Positions 10,056 to 21,870 of a DNA stretch of 64,000 nucleotides are shown piece after piece; position 1 is the stretch's first letter; every line of letters begins with the position of its first letter. The stretch comes from Plasmopara viticola. Its lineage: Eukaryota; Oomycota; Peronosporomycetes; Peronosporales; Peronosporaceae. Location: the NCBI GenBank assembly GCA_001695595.3, contig MBPM02000009.1, forward strand, positions 1,581,786 through 1,645,785, given 5' to 3'. The position numbers were made by a program, and so were the translations under genes. The notes under the pieces are model-generated. The model was not told the DNA's origin. It was given only the letters and a program-made list of their open reading frames with translations, and searched no databases.

Positions 10056-13000
10056 CTACAACACAAAGTACTTGTTGCGCTCTTCCTCGTTCGCATTCGA
10101 CGTCGCTGCTCCATTTCGATTTTCATTGTGAGTCGAATACCAATGACTTCCGCTTTCCGCGCCTGCGTCGTCGCTCGTCCTGCGACTTCGACGAGAATTG
10201 CGATTATTATAGCGGTACCACGAAGTCGTACCTGCAGGACGATTGCCGTCGCCAGCGTCATGCACCACACGCGAGCTCAGATTTTTTGTAAACTGCTGCA
10301 AGGCTAGCGCACTGTCATGCAGCTGCTTTGGCTCCTCCCCATTGACGCCAATCGTATCGGTATTTCTGCGTGGCACTGCAACACGACGACGGCTCATGGC
10401 CATCGAGACCATATCCAGCGTCTCCAAAGGAACATCTTTCTCCTCTTCTGGTTTCTCCACTTTGTGAACCATTTCAAAGAATAGCCCACCTTCTTCAACA
10501 AGCGCTTCGTAGCGACCCTCTTCTGCCACACGTCCAGCATTCAAAACCAAAATTTGATCCGCATTCTGAGCCGTCGACAAGCGATGCGTGACGGAAATGA
10601 TCGTCATGTTCATCTTGCCCGAAAGACGCTCCAGCGTTGCCACAATCGACGCCTCAGTCTCAGGGTCCAACGCACTCGTAGCTTCATCAAGCAGCAACAA
10701 ACTCGGGCGCCGACATAGAGCCCGTGCCAAGCAAATTCTTTGCGCCTGACCACCACTGAGGTTGCACGTAGCGTGCTGGCCCACCACTGTCTCAAAGCCG
10801 TCCTTGAGAGTCTTGATAAAGTGGCACTCGGCCAGACGCGCAGCCTCTTCACATTCCGCATTTGAAGCGCTAATGCTACCGTAGCGAATATTGTCAAAAA
10901 TCGTGCCGTTAAGTATACCACCATCCTGAAACACGACAGCCGTTTGGTCCATGAAGGATTTCTTGGAAAAATTGAAAATGTCGTGACCATCAAGACGAAT
11001 GCAGCCACCATCGGCATCCTGAAATTGCATCAAACATGCCAGCAGCGTACTTTTGCCACAGCCAGACGGTCCCACAACGCAAGTGTAAGAACCACGGGGA
11101 ATAGTAGCTGTCAGCTCGTTGAGAATGTAATTTTCCGATGACTTGTCATACTTAAACACAAGCTTCTCAATTCGAAGGTCGCGAGTCATCTTTGGAAGCG
11201 GTGGCATGTCCTTATCTCCACTATTTTTGCTCACACTGGACGAACCTAGCCCAACAATGATGTCATCGACACGCTGTAAACTGCTCGCGTTACCGATAGC
11301 CACACGCATAAACCCGCCCAAAACTGTCACAGGGTTTGACACACGACTCAGCAGTGTAATAAAGCCAAAAAACTCCCCTGACGACAACTCTCTATGCCAC
11401 ACTTTCATTGCCAGCGAGGCTGTCATGATAGCTACAAAAATGTACATGGCTGACTCAATGTAAATCTGTACAATACTCGACCAAAAGTCCTTTGAAAATT
11501 GACTCTTTCGCAACAAAGCACACGTCTTTTTAAAGCGTGTAATAAGTGGGTCTTGGATTTCATACGCTCGCACCACTTTTTCGCAGCCCACTGCGTTCTG
11601 GAACTCAGCAGCAACGTAGGCATTCCTTGAGCCAAATTCCTTTGAGCGCTGAGCTGCAAAACCCTGCGGGCCACTGGAAAGAAGCACGGCAGTAAACGCA
11701 AATGACATGACACCAATGCTCGCATCCATGTACAAAGCATATCCAAACCCAAAAATTACAGCCAATAGCGGATTCAACAGGTTCCAGAAGACAGCTTGCC
11801 ATAGTGCATTGACCCGCGCCACATCACTCGAAAAAAGATTATTTAAATCGCCCTCTGAGCGCTCTGCAAAAAATTGAGTATCTTGACGCAAAATTATGTT
11901 CAGCAGCGCTGCTTGCATCGACTCAGTAGCCTTTGAGATCATTTTAGACTGAAAATAGCCAACTGCGTAGTCACCAAGTACAAAGGGTACACAAAGTATA
12001 AGCACGCCCATGACTCCAAACTTAAGCGTCGCTTCATTCGCATTGCCCGAATCCATGGTATCAAAAGCATCCGATAGCTTGGCCAAGAATATAGCCAATG
12101 CTGGACTCACTGACGCATTGATGCACACAACAAAGAAGCAGAAAATGAGGTCTGCCATCTGCGTCGACCAGTGCCACAACGTACTGCGAACCACATCCAT
12201 AATGCCATAGGCCAAGGTCGATGACGACGCGTCAATGTCACGCAAATGCGACAAAAATTCCGTGGCCGAAAGTGTTGGTGGACGGTAGTGCAATGCTCGT
12301 TCTAGAAAATTCATGAGCTCATCGCGAGTCATGTCACCTTCGTCGCGACCACAAATGATCACAAGATCGGTCTCCATCATCTCGATGGACATGGCTGAGA
12401 TACCAGGAATACGGGCGAGTGACGCACGAAGCGACTCGATACTGATGCGAATGTGGTCCCCATTTGTACGAAATTTATGTAGTTTCTTGCTGAAAGTTCT
12501 AGCTCTGGGCTTGAGAATAAGACGACAAGCCACGATGGTCAAGTAGCCGAGACAGAACCAGTATTCTCGGCTGCCCATGGCGAATCTCAACCCAAGCAGG
12601 ATGACCATAGCCATGAGGCAGAGAAAGTCAGCAATGTTCGAGTGGGACCGCAGAAGAGCGAGGCGAAGACCCAGCACACGAATGCCCATGTCAACAAAGT
12701 AGCAGAGCATCAGTCCTGACGAAAAGAGACGCGAGGCCTTCGCTGTCACTTCGTCATGGAACGTGGCCGTTTGCGTAAACGAAATGGCTAGCACCTGCAC
12801 GAAGAAGTCTAAGAACAGCGCAAATGTCTCTGAATAGTGCCATTTCCGTGAATCGATCACTCGAAGGTAGAATAGACGGTGGCCGTTGCCCGGCGCACTA
12901 CTCGCACCCTTGATGGTGCGAGGGTCAGATGAGTCAGGTAATGGGCCGCCAATCTTGACAAAGCTGCCGCTGCTATCAGGCGGCACACGCTCAAAGTCTG

Positions 13001-13073
13001 TGGTCTCACTACTACTCATACGAAGTACAGAATGGTCAAGGATGGACTCGATCCCCGCGGCCTTTGGGTACAT
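10056..13073 (-). CDS. ABC half-transporter with N-terminal voltage-sensor-like helices
   Basis: The frame is open to 13304, but the first ATG is at 13073, giving 1005 residues; upstream codons are taken as leader. Residues 84-190 hold four hydrophobic helices. The second carries CYFVDMGIRVLGLRL and the third begins SHSNIADF, a spacing like S2-S3 of voltage-sensor domains; the fourth ends RLILKPRAR. A soluble segment (about 210-265) follows, then an ABCB-type membrane domain (about 290-590). The nucleotide-binding domain has Walker A GPSGCGKST (668-676), signature LSGGQ (772-776), Walker B LLLLDEAT with D796 and E797, and the switch histidine H830. All ATPase motifs are intact. One membrane and one ATPase half imply that it dimerises. 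Substrate unknown. The C-terminal 130 residues are hydrophilic. Confidence 0.88.
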   Translation of the reverse strand: MYPKAAGIESILDHSVLRMSSSETTDFERVPPDSSGSFVKIGGPLPDSSDPRTIKGASSAPGNGHRLFYLRVIDSRKWHYSETFALFLDFFVQVLAISFTQTATFHDEVTAKASRLFSSGLMLCYFVDMGIRVLGLRLALLRSHSNIADFLCLMAMVILLGLRFAMGSREYWFCLGYLTIVACRLILKPRARTFSKKLHKFRTNGDHIRISIESLRASLARIPGISAMSIEMMETDLVIICGRDEGDMTRDELMNFLERALHYRPPTLSATEFLSHLRDIDASSSTLAYGIMDVVRSTLWHWSTQMADLIFCFFVVCINASVSPALAIFLAKLSDAFDTMDSGNANEATLKFGVMGVLILCVPFVLGDYAVGYFQSKMISKATESMQAALLNIILRQDTQFFAERSEGDLNNLFSSDVARVNALWQAVFWNLLNPLLAVIFGFGYALYMDASIGVMSFAFTAVLLSSGPQGFAAQRSKEFGSRNAYVAAEFQNAVGCEKVVRAYEIQDPLITRFKKTCALLRKSQFSKDFWSSIVQIYIESAMYIFVAIMTASLAMKVWHRELSSGEFFGFITLLSRVSNPVTVLGGFMRVAIGNASSLQRVDDIIVGLGSSSVSKNSGDKDMPPLPKMTRDLRIEKLVFKYDKSSENYILNELTATIPRGSYTCVVGPSGCGKSTLLACLMQFQDADGGCIRLDGHDIFNFSKKSFMDQTAVVFQDGGILNGTIFDNIRYGSISASNAECEEAARLAECHFIKTLKDGFETVVGQHATCNLSGGQAQRICLARALCRRPSLLLLDEATSALDPETEASIVATLERLSGKMNMTIISVTHRLSTAQNADQILVLNAGRVAEEGRYEALVEEGGLFFEMVHKVEKPEEEKDVPLETLDMVSMAMSRRRVAVPRRNTDTIGVNGEEPKQLHDSALALQQFTKNLSSRVVHDAGDGNRPAGTTSWYRYNNRNSRRSRRTSDDAGAESGSHWYSTHNENRNGAATSNANEEERNKYFVL

Positions 13074-13250
13074 GCACAGAGAACGCGGAAGAGGTACTAC
13101 CACAGACGCTTCAAGACCAGGACTTTTACTTGTGTTCTGTATAGGAACTGACTTGGCGGAAAAATTTCGAGCTGGCGGGGAATTAACTATTAAGTCACAT
13201 TTTGTTCTAAAAAGGAAGAAGGCATGCTTTGTTTCGCTAGACTGTACACA

Positions 13251-13304
13251 CTGACTTGATTGCACAAAAGTGTAATGAAATTCGTTCAACTGACTTGATT
13301 GCAC
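13251..13304 (+). repeat. 15-bp direct repeat upstream of the ABC gene
   Basis: CTGACTTGATTGCAC occurs exactly at 13251-13265 and 13290-13304, 39 bp apart, about 180-230 bp upstream of the chosen ATG of the minus-strand ABC gene. Position suggests a promoter element, but nothing beyond the repetition supports a function. Confidence 0.55.
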
Positions 13305-16300
13305 CGAATTACAATGTACCGATATAAATACATACCATAATTAGAGCTAATTGCACGTAATTTTGGCACTTGAAGCGCCTTGCACAAAAGGGACACCTTC
13401 GCCTTCGAGCGAAGAATATTGTGAACACTCGTCTCCGCTAAACCGCAGAGTATTCTAAAGCTAATGCCATTACTACCAAAACAAGCTTATCTCGGTTCGT
13501 TCCCAAGTGTAAGACCTAACGTCAGACTTGGCGGCCATGCGAAAGGTAGAGACAGGTTGGTCCGTGTTCCAGAGGCCAAGGCACGCCTTTGCTGGGCGGA
13601 GTCAAAGACTAAAACGCTCGCTATATCCCCGACTGAATATATTGGTCGAAGTCACTAACGCGGGCTATGTGACTCACTCACCGCGAGGTACCGGTGCAAG
13701 CCGCCGTTATGAAAGAAGTCTACTACTTTCCTGGATAATGGGTCCGACAAGAAAGAATGAAATATTTGAACGGGCGTTTTCCGGCTAATGCAGGCCATAA
13801 ATTGGAGCAGTTCGCTGATCCGATTTGAAACCGCGAACATTCTTTGAGGACAACTCCTCACGTGAAATTTACGAGCGTAACTTTGCTCAGTAGAATTTGT
13901 GAGTCTTCCGCGACCTTACGTCGGCTACAAGAGTGCTCTCAGCACAGCACTAAATTCCGGTATAAATTTCACCTGACGTAATAAGAAGCCTTAAAACAAA
14001 GGCACTACCGCAATTCTGTGACCATTACGGTTCAAATGACTAGTTTTAGGTAAGTCTCTAGGGTATTCCAGCTCAATAGCCAACCACCTTCGACAATATG
14101 CTCTCCGTACTTGGACTGAATGTGTTAGAGACAATTCACCCCCGAGACGTTTTTGCTCTGACATAATATCAAGCCACGTGCAGAGAGCGTAAGGTTCGAG
14201 CGCGGGTATGGATTAGTTTTTCCATACCTAACACGCCACCAAAAGGTCTTGCCTTAGCCCGGTAAATCATGTTTAAGTCGTTGTAACGGCTCTCACTAGC
14301 TGTGTGAAGCGGGTAACCACATCACTTTACTAAAATATAGCCGTGGTGTTTGTTTCCAAGTTCTACTATCTAGTTCATCTTTCTAAGAATTTGATCACAT
14401 GCTGCTCTCACTGACTCTTTTACATTGGTACGCTCAGGTATCTAGTATTAATGCCAAATATTTCACCAATCAAACCTTTCTAGCCTATTTGAGTATGTAT
14501 CTGATAGGCTATCAATCCTGCAAGCCATTAGCTTCGACATAACATCCACTCTATTGAGTCAACTGCTGATCCCTTCCTCGGTCTCACGTCCTTTTTGCAT
14601 GATTGGCGAACGTCAGGCTTCGTTACACCAAAACCATTGTTGCGGTATCATAAGGTTCCATAGGTATTTTTAATAAAGCTTTTTGCAAGCGATTACGTTT
14701 CCAAGTTTGATGTAAACACGTCACATATTAGTACGATGGAGAAGCAGGCTTAGCTGGCTACCGTGCGCTCGACCTTAATTTGCCTTGATGAGCCTAAAGC
14801 ACTGCAAAAAAACAAAGGACTTCACAACAAGCCACCCGGGATACTCAGTAGACGCATTTTGATTCAGATCGTCAGCGTATGCGTACCGCTTAGAACGTGG
14901 TTCCGATCGCGGCCTCTACAAGTGGGGTCGTGTGGCAGCTAGAAATCACGTGGATCAACTAGAAGGATGGCCATAGTGTATTATAAGAACTCCTAGGTAA
15001 GTCGCACGACTTAAAGCTAAATTATATTCAATAGTACAGCTTAAATATCCGACAGTCCTTTTCAATCAAGCCGCACGACCGGTGGTTCAATTACTCGAAG
15101 ATCGCAAACTAGAGGAACGTCTTTAGCGGTGTCGTCAAACTTTCAATGTTTCCATCATTCATTAAAAAAGAAAGCGCGATCCATCTCTACCGAGAGAGAT
15201 CACGACGAACTTGATTTATGTGAGTCTAAGGATCTAAATTGGATTTGCTAAAATACATCAACTTAATGTAGTGCACTGTACATCGTACAATACAAACGAT
15301 GCTAAGCACCACATTCTCCTTTGGAATTGCGTTCGTGCAGGTACCGCTGCACTGTTCGACACATTAGAAGGTTTTAGTATCTGACAGTTCCCGTGTGTTT
15401 TTGAACACAGTGAGTCGGGGATAAAATACGATGACCTCTACTCCCGCAGTAGCCTTACTAGGAAAGCGAATGACAATGAGCTCGAAATGTTTTGAGGCAG
15501 TGGTCATTGCCTTGAGACACCGTACTTCGTGCCTGGTCCAAAATTAATGTCATGTCTTTATCCGATGTAATTTTTGATGGCGAGTCTCACATAAAACCGC
15601 TCTGAGGCTCCTTAATTGTAGACAAAGATAATATGTATCAGCCGTACAGGCAGAGTACGCTGTGCCTTAGCTCAAAGTTATTAAAAGATCGTGAGGATCT
15701 AGTATATCCCTCTTCAAAGCTTACTCAAAGCGTGTAAATATATATATTTACCTGCAGATTGAGTTCTAGTTACATCGATTAGCGATAACTTCTTCATAAC
15801 TGACTAAAATCATGATACAGCCTACTGAAAACAAAGAATAACTTGCTGTAAGCATGAACAGCTTTGATTTTCAAGGTACCAATAGATATTGCCAAGCGAG
15901 GCAATGAATCGTGGATCACATTATAAAAAGCCAAATTCATAAATTATTGCTGATTGCGCTAGCTGGAATAGCTTCCAAATGCACTATCTTGCTTAGGCAG
16001 CACACGAGCATTCCTAAGCCCCTGCTACCGCTAACTTTTTACAAGACAAAGACAAACTCAAGCGTACCAACTTGTGACAGTTTGTCCGTTTTGAAAGGCT
16101 CTGTCGAAAAGCCAAAGTTGAGCAACAGGTTGTAGGTCTCGTAGATTCGCACATACTTAGCCACCTACTTGTACTAGTGAGGCCACCAATATGTTGTGAA
16201 GTCAAATGATGTATTTCAGCTCAAATGACTGTTTGGATCATGTGTTAATCTACCTATAAATCTACGCCGTTTGGTACAGTGATTCGGACCAGACCGCTTG

Positions 16301-17562
16301 ATTCTCTATGATATGCATACTGTCCGCCCTTTTATAGCGATGCATCTGCGATTGCTGTCGAGGGCTTAACTACCTGACGCTAATATCTTCGTGTTTGATA
16401 AATAAATGCACCATTCGCTTAGATTGGCATTCAATTGATTTGCTTGATGAGTTTGTTCGTCAATAGAGCTTTAATCCTGCATATGTGGGCCGACTCATAT
16501 GTGGCGAAAGCGCGTCCGCAAGCCCACTGAGTCAGACCATATTCGACACGAACTTTACATTTCGCGAAACAGAGTAGCCATCTTGCCTTTTTTGGAACAA
16601 CAAGATTAATTTATTGCCGTCTTCAGAGATGCATGGTCTCAATTGACCACAGGAAGCCGGGATCTCAGAATTAAATTCTTGGAGCTTTACCATTGACAGG
16701 TAGCTCTTCCTCATTAACAAGGTCTTCTGATTGGCAGCTTTAAGCTGCCTAGACTGATTTGAAATACTTTACCTACGTCTGCTCTCGTCGAGTCGCAATA
16801 ATGCGCAGTAAATGACATTGTCGAAAGTGCCGCAAACAACGCTTGTCAGCCTATTATCGTCCTTCAAAGTTAGGTCTTAAGCCTGCTGAAGGCTATTTTG
16901 GTGCTATCAAATAGGTGAATTGTGCCACAACAAGTTTAGCAGGTATTTGGGAAACCCAAACACTACACATAGAAAATGAAGACAAATCCGTCGACGCCTT
17001 CTCAGCATTACTAAAAGCGAATATCTGAATGCAAAATGAAGATCGATTGACTTCAAATTCAGAGTGGACGATGTAATTACTGTGTTCAATACACTAAATG
17101 CAAACAAACTTTGTGATGTAGAAACTTTTGAGGCAAAGGGGCAAAATTTTCTTAATCGTCAGCTAATTTTTATCGTAAACGCAAGAATTCATTATACCTG
17201 AGATTTACGTCTACTTAGCTATCTTTGATGCCTCCTGTGCTAGCAGCTTGCTCCTTCTTATCAGTATTAGTGACCAGGCTAAGCTCCCACCGAAACTTTG
17301 GACAAAACCAATGCCTATTCCAAGAAGCACGAATGTGATAGAAGGCAGTCTGAATCGTGCTTGATGTACCTGAGACTGCAATTAATTTTTAATTAACAAT
17401 GACGTGATTCTCCTGTGAGTGAGGCCGTAGTAGACGCCCGTGTGGCAGGCAATGCGAGCGGGCATTTTTATAATGGTATAGTCGGTATATGTAATTCTGT
17501 CTATGACTATTACTCGTTGATTGTACAGAACGGCATTTAAACGAATTGCAAAAAAGTTTCCT
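13305..17562. other. AT-rich stretch without a confident gene
   Basis: Only ORFs under about 90 codons, none with a domain that I recognise. The text contains no coherent retroelement motifs on either strand, in contrast to 360-2480. It may be very old repeat debris. Confidence 0.4.
15734..15751. repeat. 18-bp perfect AT palindrome
   Basis: GTAAATATATATATTTAC reads the same on both strands. In AT-rich DNA this can occur by chance. Confidence 0.5.
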
Positions 17563-18057
17563 GGGATGTCAAATCGTGAAAGAAAGCCGATGCTGTCACC
17601 TACAACAAGCGTCATCCTCTTTTTGCAAGCTATGCATTTGGAGGACTGTTCTTGTTTTTTGAACGCGTCCGTTTTATCTGCTGGGTGTCCACCTACAAAT
17701 GTTTATAGATATAGAATCGAGGCTAGTGATAGCATCCCAGCAGCAGGTTTCCACGGTGCGCCACTAGATTTTTTATTCGAGTGCTTGAACGATGAGAATA
17801 GGTTTATTCTCAATCAAATGGTGACAAGAAGTCTATGTGACTTGATGCTTAGCTCAAATGGTAGAACGCCCGCTTTGAGAGGTAAGGCGATAAATACCCC
17901 CAGTCTTTACTTGTTAGACTTATCAAAATTGCCAGCTGGAGCACAAGTGACCATCACTCTTCTTCCCTCAAGCCTATCCCGAGACGCCCAGCATCCAGCG
18001 CCGGACACACAAAACCAGAACCTTTCTCAACTCTACGCCTCGTTCGATGACTTCTAA
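17563..18057 (+). CDS. Unrecognised ORF in a GC-richer island
   Basis: The frame is open from 17521 but its first ATG is at 17563, giving about 164 residues. No domain is recognised. The middle has a mixed composition typical of a folded protein (for example ASDSIPAAGFHGAPLDFLFE and SLYLLDLSKLPAGAQVTITL). Its last 11 bases overlap the start of the next ORF, since the ATG at 18047 lies inside the final codons. Such an overlap is unusual for an oomycete nuclear gene. Decayed mobile-element or viral-type origin, or a chance ORF, are all possible. Confidence 0.35.
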   Translation, partial: GMSNRERKPMLSPTTSVILFLQAMHLEDCSCFLNASVLSAGCPPTNVYRYRIEASDSIPAAGFHGAPLDFLFECLNDENRFILNQMVTRSLCDLMLSSNGRTPALRGKAINTPSLYLLDLSKLPAGAQVTITLLPSSLSRDAQHPAPDTQNQNLSQLYASFDDF

Positions 18058-18377
18058 GATTACAATTCCGACGCGCCGTCCAGCCACCTCTTCCGTTGCT
18101 GCAACCAGCTCCTTCGGGAACCACGGTTTAAAATCCACTCGACCCGAACGTCAAGGTGCCCTGTTCAAGGCTCCAGCTCGGTATGACGATTCAATTGACG
18201 AATTACGCCGCCAAAACTCACGCCTGAAAGGATACGTGACACGAGACCATTCTCAAGGCGATCACCGACGCTGTAGCTAATGCGAATCAGTCGTTTCCAT
18301 CCGCACGATCGCGCATCGTGAAGTCCAGCGCGCCCGAGCCAGCGCATCTAGCACTTTTTAAATCTTCATCCCTGTGA
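18047..18377 (+). pseudogene. Overlapping downstream ORF, apparently frameshifted
   Basis: Starting at the ATG at 18047 the frame runs about 64 codons, including a polar helical stretch DDSIDELRRQNSRLKGY. It then drops into non-coding text near 18235, while a neighbouring frame takes up a helical, protein-like reading (ETILKAITDAVANANQSF) to a stop at 18375-18377. One small indel would explain this. Product unknown. Further short ORFs in two frames follow to 18611 without a recognisable domain. Confidence 0.35.
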
Positions 18378-19538
18378 CGTACGGGCTCGATGAAGTCCTC
18401 AACCATATCGCCAAAGCGCGCCAGACCGCGATCTGGGACTCCTTGTGCAGTTCTGTCTGCACTTTGTGCGCGTACGCGGCCGTGGGCTGCGCAAATGTGT
18501 ACGAACCGCGACGCTGGCGTAGAACTTGGTGGAACGTCCCTTCGCATTATGGAGCGCGACTACATCATCAAGCCCTTGTACGCGTTCTATTTGCTCTATT
18601 TTGTCGTCTGATCTTGACGGCACGGTCATTCACGACTTTTTCTTGCGTCGTAGTCTCCATGCGATCATTACACAAGCCTAAAAGCTATTCTCATCGGCAA
18701 AGTACGGGAAGAAATATCTGTCTGTGTATTGTGCCATGTCATATCACTATCAGTCTTGTCTTGACTACATCTGCCGGTGCCGTCGCCACAATTTATCGAC
18801 CATACTCGTCAGCACGTGGGTCTGAACATTGTCGTGCATTGGTACCACCTTATTTTCTTTAACATTCTGATCTTACCGCTCATTCTTCTTGGTATATACG
18901 ATTCAATCTTTTCATGCGGGTCGATATTGTCTTATAAAACAATGTTGACTAATTTAATTTTTTTGAAGTAATGATAAGGTCTCAAAAACGTCAGGATATT
19001 TTATATCTTGAGAAAAAATGTTTTTTAACCAAGGTTCTTTAACATCTATAAATTTGGTTTTGGGTTTACACTTGCGAGCTGAAATCTAATCTCAATTCTT
19101 GTCGTCGTATTTCTTCGATACGATAACGTGCGTCGCGTGCGCTAGTAACATCGCTTCTGTGCTGCCTTATTGCGCTCTTTGGTAGCAAGGTATGGATAGT
19201 GTATTTTTTAAATTAATAAAGCATGTGATAGCAAATAAAACCTAACGTGGAAAAAGATGACTAGCCACGGCTCGTCTCATGTCCAAGTCGGGACCTAGAA
19301 CACTGGCGATATCATAATATCGTTCGATATTCTCACGAAATTCGCCACTTCCTTCCTCTTTCAGCTTTAATCCCGACATCCGACTTCGGAAACACAAAAA
19401 TTTGATCTCGTTGGCAGCATCAGTAGGGGACTGCTGTGCAAGTAGCGAGCTTATACCTCAAAACGCTTTGCCTGCATTCTTGATCGTTGCTTTGTGAATT
19501 TGGACCATGTTTTTATTTTCTCGTAAACCCAGAGAAAC
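18378..19538. other. Spacer between the ORF island and the copia cluster
   Basis: Up to about 18611 the DNA keeps the higher GC content of the ORF island and has short overlapping ORFs. After that it is AT-rich with nothing identified. Confidence 0.35.
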
Positions 19539-19629
19539 AGCGCCACTTATCTAAATTACTTCCTCAATCGGCGTCACTACACGCAGTAAGCTGTTGTTGA
19601 ATGGGTTATCAACTGGAGTCTAACCCGAG

Positions 19630-20500
19630 GTTACCTGTCGTGAGGAGGTAGCGCAGTATGCCTTTCTCCTGGGTTGGCAGCGAAACGTCCCAATTGACTC
19701 AATGAAAACGATGCGTCAGGTCGTGTAGTTGTAACCACGAACATCAGCCGTCCAAGTAGTTGGCGGTATGGATATGTCTCATGGCCTCTCTCTCTGCATA
19801 CTTGTTTGGACTGTCATCGCCTGACAACTTGGTACTAATGCCACATGGGTTCATCGTAGGGCGAGCGTGTACTTGGCGGAACATCTCGGCAGTCTCATGG
19901 ATTTAGTTTTGTTTTGTGATATACATTTCTCGCTTCTTACGGTTGTAGTTGTTATCCATGCCGAGCAGTCGTTTGACTGAACTGAGATCCTTTATTTGAA
20001 AGCGCTGCGATCTTGATGTCCTGGAACATGCTTTGTGACTTCGCAGCCACTACCATATCATCGACATATAGACACACATACGCCAGTTGTCACCATCTTT
20101 CTTCTTGTAGATGCATCAATAGCCCACCACATGCGACGAAGTTCATTCCCAGCAATGAATATGTGGATGGTTTTGTTCCAGGTGTTTGCAGCTTTCTTCA
20201 GTCCGTACAGTGCACGGCTGAGCTTGAGAACGTATACTCTATCAATGTTCATGCCCGTCGGTGGCTCAAGTTATACCTCTTCGATAAGGTCTGCGTTGAG
20301 TTAAGCAGCGTCGACATCGACTTGGTTTATGGTAAATCCCGCCGCACAACACACTGATAATAGTATCCTAATATAGCTTATATTGGCTACTGCTGTATAT
20401 GACTCGAAGTCTACGCAGAATATCTGTAGAAACTCTAGTACCACTAATCGCGCTTTTTATCGTCCATCAATCTTTTTTGCCCAAACCCACTTGCAGCCAA
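19630..20500 (-). pseudogene. Copia reverse transcriptase fragments (copy A)
   Basis: Pieces in shifting frames: VYVLKLSRALYGLKKAANTW at 20252-20190 is the copia thumb-side motif LYGLKQ..R.W, and the further text to 19630 corresponds to the SHIPYRQLFGRLMFVVTTTR segment. Multiple stops interrupt it. A one-base indel near 20150 distinguishes it from copy B. Confidence 0.8.
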
Positions 20501-21154
20501 CAGTCTTCATTCATGGTTGGCGCTTGACGGGCTCGTGTACCTCATTTTCTTTTTCAAGGGCTTTGCTCAAGTGTTGACTCTCTTGCCCGTTCACTGCCAC
20601 TCGTACGATCATGGAAGGATTCGTGCTGCCATGGCAACCTCTGCCATCAATGCCGTATCACTATCCAATTGTGTACGTCTGGTTGGTCTTCCATTGTCCT
20701 TACTTCCACTTTTGTCGATGTTCTCATCGTACACAACGATGACACTTCCGTTATTGTCCTCCACGCCACCTTCAATCACGATTGGGTTTGGTTGTACAAT
20801 CCTTGGTGCATCTCTTAATTTCTATAGTTGCACAGGTCCATTTCTTTCAGTGACCACGTCAACAAGAACACGTCGTTGGAATTCAGGGCGGCTCCTACGT
20901 GTGACATGAGGTCGGAAAATTATCGCGCTGGAGTCGACTTGGTCGTTATAGCAGAGTTATCGATGGCGAGGTCCTGGTTGGATCTGTTGCAGGTTCTTCG
21001 GGTGTAGGGGAATATTCATGATATTTATGTATCCACGTAATTCACTGACAGCTGTTTCATGGCTATCATTCGGTGTGCTCTTCTCAACATCGTCGTCGGC
21101 CGATTCTTCTTCCATCACCACATCATCATTGACATCGTGTAGATCATTATATAC

Positions 21155-21445
21155 TCAGTCCACCACGTCATCGTCCTTTGACTTCATCACCAATGTTGTC
21201 GCCACTGCTCTGTCTGTGTTGTCTTCATATATGCCACCTACCTCTCGTTCATCAAGTACGACAGTTCGACTCACTTTGACAGTGTTCGTCTCAAGATCAA
21301 GTACCTTGTACCCCTTCGTGTTGGATGCATATCCTAGCATCATGCAGCGATAGCTCTTTGCATCGAAGTTCGTGCGCTTGGAATCATCGATATGTGCATA
21401 ACCTAAAGACCAGGATACGCGCAGATGTTGTAGCTGTGGTTTCAT
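21155..21445 (-). pseudogene. Copia integrase C-terminal fragment (copy A)
   Basis: 96-codon frame with the copia integrase tail (GYAHIDDSKRTNFDAKSYRC, MMLGYASNTKGYKVLDLET). Its translation is identical to that of the copy B counterpart at 26935-27225, including the terminating stop. Confidence 0.8.
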
Positions 21446-21539
21446 TTAGAAGCACAACTCAAACGGAGTCATGGTTTTGTATTTGCTGTTTGTGCTCCGA
21501 TTGATTATGTACACTGCCGTGTTCACGGCTTCGGCCTAC

Positions 21540-21870
21540 CGCTTCGTAGCTACACATTTGTAGTGCATCATGCTTCTGGCTTACGCCACGATCGTCCGAA
21601 TCATGCGCTCCGCGATGCCATTTTGCTGCGGGCTGTATGGCACAGTCTTCTGATGCACACTCTTATTCTTTTTACAGAACGCTGTCAGTCGCTTGTTCTT
21701 GTATTCTCCACCGTTGTCGGTACGCAGGAGTTTGACCGTCTTTCAGCACTGTTGCTCCATCTCATTTTTGTACTCAATAAACTTTTATGGTACTTCACTC
21801 TTCGCCTATATAAAACACACAGCTACAAGTCCAGAATAATCGTCCACGAAGGTCACCACATACCAGTGGT
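21540..21870 (-). pseudogene. Copia integrase core remainder (copy A)
   Basis: In the frame that follows the shift, minus-strand text gives YVVTFVDDYSGLVAVCF, LLRTDNGGEYKNKRLT and SPQQNGIAERMIRTIV, which carry the second catalytic Asp and the catalytic Glu. Several in-frame stops separate these blocks, so there is no usable protein. Confidence 0.8.

Noticed and set aside
13074..13304. N-terminal extension of the ABC protein by 77 residues
   Set aside because: The frame is open, but it begins with GTG at 13304 and contains no ATG before 13073; the text looks like leader sequence.
17521..17562. Start of the unknown ORF at 17521
   Set aside because: The codon there is TTG; the first ATG in frame is at 17563.
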